Shown: piece after piece, positions 61,654-64,000 of the stretch
Position numbering within the stretch: the first letter of the stretch is position 1
Layout: each line of letters starts with the position of its first letter
From: Shouchella hunanensis
GTDB taxonomy: Bacteria; Bacillota; Bacilli; Bacillales; Bacillaceae_D
Direction: 5' to 3'
Assembly: GCF_028735875.1 (NCBI RefSeq)
Contig: NZ_CP117834.1
Location: forward strand, 558,001 to 622,000
Length of the DNA stretch: 64,000 nt
Program-made: the position numbers and the translations under genes
The notes under the pieces: generated by a model
The model's database searches: none
Told to the model about the DNA's origin: nothing
What the model saw: the letters and a program-made list of their open reading frames with translations, nothing else

Positions 61654-61833
61654 ATGTCCAAAAAACCAAACGAAAACCCACCAAATGAAGCACTCGGAAT
61701 GATCATCGGATTACTGATTGCAGTCGGCGCTAGCATTATTTTTGATAGTATTCCTATTGGAATTATTGTCGGGATTATTGTTGGTTCAATGATTAGTTTC
61801 TATAGTAGGAAACCAAATAAGAAAAATCAATAA
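61654..61833 (+). CDS. Small two-helix membrane protein B
   Basis: GGAGG lies 6-7 nt before ATG 61654. The 59-residue product has a polar start (SKKPNENPPNEAL), two helices (MIIGLLIAVGASIIF and IGIIVGIIVGSMISFYS) and a Lys-rich end. Its second half (a short Asp-Ser-Ile-Pro link between helices) resembles protein A, so the two may be paralogues. Function unknown. A terminator overlaps the stop codon. Confidence 0.7.
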   Translation: MSKKPNENPPNEALGMIIGLLIAVGASIIFDSIPIGIIVGIIVGSMISFYSRKPNKKNQ

Positions 61834-61862
61834 CCGGCTCATGCAAGAGTCGGTTATTTTCA
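61829..61862 (+). terminator. Terminator after small membrane protein B
   Basis: A 12-bp stem with one wobble pair (61829-61840 with 61847-61858), then T run. Confidence 0.8.
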
Positions 61863-61931
61863 TATTTTTTCTTTCGGCGCATACTATAAGTATGAAACAT
61901 TTTGAAGACAAACCAATAGGGAGGTATTCTT

Positions 61932-62474
61932 TTGTTATTCAAAAAAAAGAAAGCTCCGTCCTTTGATCAACCTCAACCGTCTCAGCCATCATTTCGCCAA
62001 CCACCACCGCCAACAACTAGCAGTCCATCTCAAGGATCCCAAATAAACCAGCCAAAGCCTTTAAGCTCAGACCAGCTACAGCACCTTCAACAGTTCATAC
62101 AACATGCTTATCAAGCCGTAACAGACTATGAATACTTATATGAAAAAGTCCCAACGGAACACACCGCACATACCATTCGTGGCATTATTGATGATAATAA
62201 AAAACACTATCAAACTCTCCTTCATTTGTATCGCAAGCAAGCGAATAAAGATCCTGAAGTGACAGAAGCTATGTTAAATCGAAATGCTTATACTCCTGCT
62301 CTAAAGAAAGCATTTGAACAGGAACAGCAGTACACGCATTTATTCGAAGAAGCAGCTCGCTTATCAGACAATCGACAGCTACGTGATATTTATACATCTA
62401 TAGCCAGAGATCATCAGCGACACGCACTATGGTTCCTTTCTTATTTAACCATTTATACAAACGACAAAACCTAA
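61932..62474 (+). CDS. Ferritin-like helical protein with a Pro-Gln-rich N-terminus
   Basis: GGGAGG at 7-nt spacing sets the TTG start. A Lys cluster and a Pro/Gln/Ser-rich linker (residues about 8-45) lead four helices. YEYLYEKVPTEHTAH and DNKKHY in the first pair and ARDHQRHALWF in the last look like the E and ExxH sites of ferritin-like proteins, so an iron site is possible. The 180-residue length fits. The substrate or metal role is not known. Confidence 0.6.
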   Translation: MLFKKKKAPSFDQPQPSQPSFRQPPPPTTSSPSQGSQINQPKPLSSDQLQHLQQFIQHAYQAVTDYEYLYEKVPTEHTAHTIRGIIDDNKKHYQTLLHLYRKQANKDPEVTEAMLNRNAYTPALKKAFEQEQQYTHLFEEAARLSDNRQLRDIYTSIARDHQRHALWFLSYLTIYTNDKT

Positions 62475-62512
62475 ATAGAAGCTAAGGTTATTAGCCTGAG
62501 CTTCTATTTATC
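62473..62512. terminator. Bidirectional terminator
   Basis: An 11-bp perfect stem (62473-62483 with 62499-62509) containing an inner AGG/CCT pairing. It overlaps the end of fdhD. Confidence 0.9.
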
Positions 62513-63297
62513 CGTTCAGGAACTGTATATACGTTCATAGATTGATGTCGAATAAAACCAACTGTTGTAATCTCCAGCTCTTCTGCAATTTCAAGAGCTC
62601 GATTGGTAGGTGCCGATTTGGATAAAATCACTTCACATCCAATTTTCGCTACTTTAAGAACGATTTCAGATGATAGCCTCCCGCTAAAGATGATAACCTT
62701 ATCCTCTAGGCTAAGCTGATGACGTAAACAGTATCCATACAGTTTATCGAGGGCGTTATGACGACCGATATCTGTTCGCATTAACACAATGCCACTTGGC
62801 GTTGCTAGTGCTGCATTATGCACACCACCTGTTTCTTTAAAGGTAGTTGCCCCTGCTTGAAGTTCATTCATTAGTGTCATACACTCAGTAGGTGATAGAA
62901 ACACATTACGCGTCTTCATTGTTTTCGTTGTTTTGGCATCTGCGGCAAATATAAAACTTTGTCGACTCATACCACAACAGGAGGTCAAATACCGCTTTGT
63001 TTGCAACTGATGATGAAATGGATTCAACGCTTGCTTTAACGTTACATGAACAAATCCACTTGCGGCTTCATAGCGAAGATGCATGATTTTATCGACGGAT
63101 ACAATAAACCCTTCTGAAACTAAATAACCAACGACCATATCTTCAATGTGATCTGGAGAAGAAATCATCGTCACAACTTCTTCCCCATTTATTTTTACAG
63201 TGATCGGTATTTCCGTTGCAACCATGTCTTCTACAACGTGTTCTTTGCCATTTACAAACCGGACAATGGTCCGGTTTGTTTGTTTTGAATAAGCCAT
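62491..63297 (-). CDS. fdhD: Formate dehydrogenase accessory sulfurtransferase
   Basis: FdhD passes sulfur to the molybdenum cofactor of formate dehydrogenase. The active-site loop is LTSCCGMSRQSF, with adjacent Cys as in Firmicute forms; further motifs are TGGVHNAAL, RTDIGRHNALDKLYG and IFSGRLSSEIV. ATG 63297 starts two bases after the DUF1641 stop, so the two are co-transcribed and 268 residues long. A longer in-frame start at 63363 would overlap the DUF1641 gene by more than 60 bp and lacks a ribosome binding site. Confidence 0.95.
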   Translation of the reverse strand: MAYSKQTNRTIVRFVNGKEHVVEDMVATEIPITVKINGEEVVTMISSPDHIEDMVVGYLVSEGFIVSVDKIMHLRYEAASGFVHVTLKQALNPFHHQLQTKRYLTSCCGMSRQSFIFAADAKTTKTMKTRNVFLSPTECMTLMNELQAGATTFKETGGVHNAALATPSGIVLMRTDIGRHNALDKLYGYCLRHQLSLEDKVIIFSGRLSSEIVLKVAKIGCEVILSKSAPTNRALEIAEELEITTVGFIRHQSMNVYTVPERINRSSG

Positions 63298-63299
63298 AT

Positions 63300-63944
63300 C
63301 TATTTTCGTTTCAATAAAAGTGGTAAAGCGAAAGCGAAAGCTCCGGCAGCAATCACATACCATTTTGTTTTTGATGATTCAGTTGACTCTTGCTTTTGAG
63401 GCTGCTGATACGTCTCATTTGCAATCGTGGACAATTCCGCTTGCGGTTGATTCGTTTCGTTTGACGATTGATCTTCTCCCATTCCTTTTAAAAGAGCTAA
63501 CAGTGTATTCATGCCTTCTAACGTTTTCGGGTCTTTTAGTGATTTTAACAAATAGCCCGCGCTAGATTGGTTTTGCTGATGGTTATGCTCGTACTCAGAC
63601 ACATAATTTAAAGCTGAATTGATTTTAAACAACATGGGCTCTAAATCTGCTAATTTAATGGACCCAAGTGACTGCACAATAACAAGCATATTTTTTAGTG
63701 CCTGTGTGATATGAGGATCGTCTAGTTTCGTTACAAGTTGATGTAACAACGGGTTTTTTTGATCCAAAAGGGAGTGAGCAATATTGAGCGCTTCTGTTTG
63801 TTCAAGCTTACGAAGAAGAGATAGGACACTTGTTAAAGCATCCTTGTTCTCGAGCAAAGCATTCTCTAATTCTCGTAGCTCCTTTTCTCGTTCTGCATTA
63901 GGATCGACGGGCATTTTTCGAATAACCGTTGCTGCTTTAGCCAT
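63300..63944 (-). CDS. DUF1641 protein, formate dehydrogenase-associated
   Basis: The 214-residue protein is helical (ENALLENKDALTSVLSLLRKLE; GYLLKSLKDPKTLEGMNTLLALLKGMG is the DUF1641 core), with a Gln/Ser/Asn linker and a C-terminal membrane anchor (WYVIAAGAFAFALPLLL, then Lys-Arg-Lys). DUF1641 genes stand beside formate dehydrogenase genes in Bacillaceae (YrhD). GGAAGG precedes the ATG. It overlaps the end of the upstream gene by 8 bp. Confidence 0.9.
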   Translation of the reverse strand: MAKAATVIRKMPVDPNAEREKELRELENALLENKDALTSVLSLLRKLEQTEALNIAHSLLDQKNPLLHQLVTKLDDPHITQALKNMLVIVQSLGSIKLADLEPMLFKINSALNYVSEYEHNHQQNQSSAGYLLKSLKDPKTLEGMNTLLALLKGMGEDQSSNETNQPQAELSTIANETYQQPQKQESTESSKTKWYVIAAGAFAFALPLLLKRK

Positions 63945-64000
63945 TTTTCGCCTTCCTCCTTGCTTCCACTAAATCGCCAGGGAAAATATAATCCCGTCTT
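63937..64000 (-). CDS. C-terminal end of a probable formate dehydrogenase alpha subunit
   Basis: On the minus strand the right edge opens in a frame ending with DYIFPGDLVEARRKAKNG and a stop at 63937-63939, overlapping the next start (ATGGCTAA). Only 20 residues are seen. The call rests mainly on the neighbouring DUF1641 and fdhD genes and the usual fdhA-DUF1641-fdhD order; the short end alone is weak evidence. Confidence 0.5.
   Translation of the reverse strand, partial: RRDYIFPGDLVEARRKAKNG

Overview
The window reads as chromosomal DNA from a low-GC, endospore-forming member of the Bacillaceae. Evidence: a yeaC-yeaD-yebA-guaA block in the Bacillus subtilis order, a YaaH/SleL-type spore cortex hydrolase, a YjcZ-family protein, CsbD, YuzB, PbpC, LytST, and AGGAGG-type ribosome binding sites throughout. 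Ectoine uptake genes and very acidic exported domains (PbpC, TgpA, a lipoprotein, a Ser-Asp-rich wall protein) suggest a salt- or alkali-adapted species; that is inference. No rRNA, tRNA, intact insertion sequence, prophage or CRISPR array was seen.

Layout. 1-13 kb is a cell-envelope region: the 3' end of an LCP-family ligase, a large N-acetylglucosaminidase with about ten SH3 domains and a Ser-Asp repeat, then on the minus strand a teichoic-acid/exopolysaccharide set (GT2-TagF fusion, TagD, a CDP-alcohol phosphotransferase, a TagB-like enzyme, an undecaprenyl-phosphate sugar transferase, an ExoA-like glycosyltransferase) and a divergent SGNH-like membrane protein. 13-17 kb is nrdIEF (class Ib ribonucleotide reductase) and a Nudix protein. 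17-27 kb has spore hydrolase, SDR, NYN nuclease, a YtrA-type regulated ABC exporter operon, MBL, Rrf2 and phosphoesterase genes. 27-34 kb holds a PfpI-family protein, an unusual PRPP synthetase paralogue paired with a HAD phosphatase, two Gfo/Idh/MocA oxidoreductases, an M15 peptidase and an SCP2 protein with a FadR-type operator. 34-40 kb joins a LytS/LytT two-component system, a CstA-type pyruvate/peptide transporter and a 2-oxoacid decarboxylase, suggesting pyruvate handling. 41-48 kb is guaA, TgpA/DUF58/MoxR and a thioredoxin-like protein. 48-57 kb contains a secreted phosphoesterase, two small spore-coat-like proteins with sigma-K-like promoters, pbpC, a nitroreductase, the ehuBCDA ectoine ABC transporter and a lipoprotein. 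57-61 kb is a CsbB/GtcA/YfhO three-component lipoteichoic-acid glycosylation operon. 61-64 kb has small membrane proteins, a ferritin-like protein, and fdhD with a DUF1641 gene behind the end of what is probably a formate dehydrogenase.

Most notable observations: a probable AUA start codon for the SH3 autolysin; a perfect FadR-box match at the SCP2 promoter; three DnaA-box-like sites in the nrd leader; LytTR-like repeats plus a near-consensus cre before cstA; a PRPP synthetase with altered PRPP- and ribose-phosphate-loop residues; a CDP-alcohol phosphotransferase lacking the last motif Asp; a strong Shine-Dalgarno leading to a bare ATG-TAA inside a hairpin loop; and several short membrane-peptide genes. 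Everything was read by eye without database searches; family names rest on recognised motifs and gene order.
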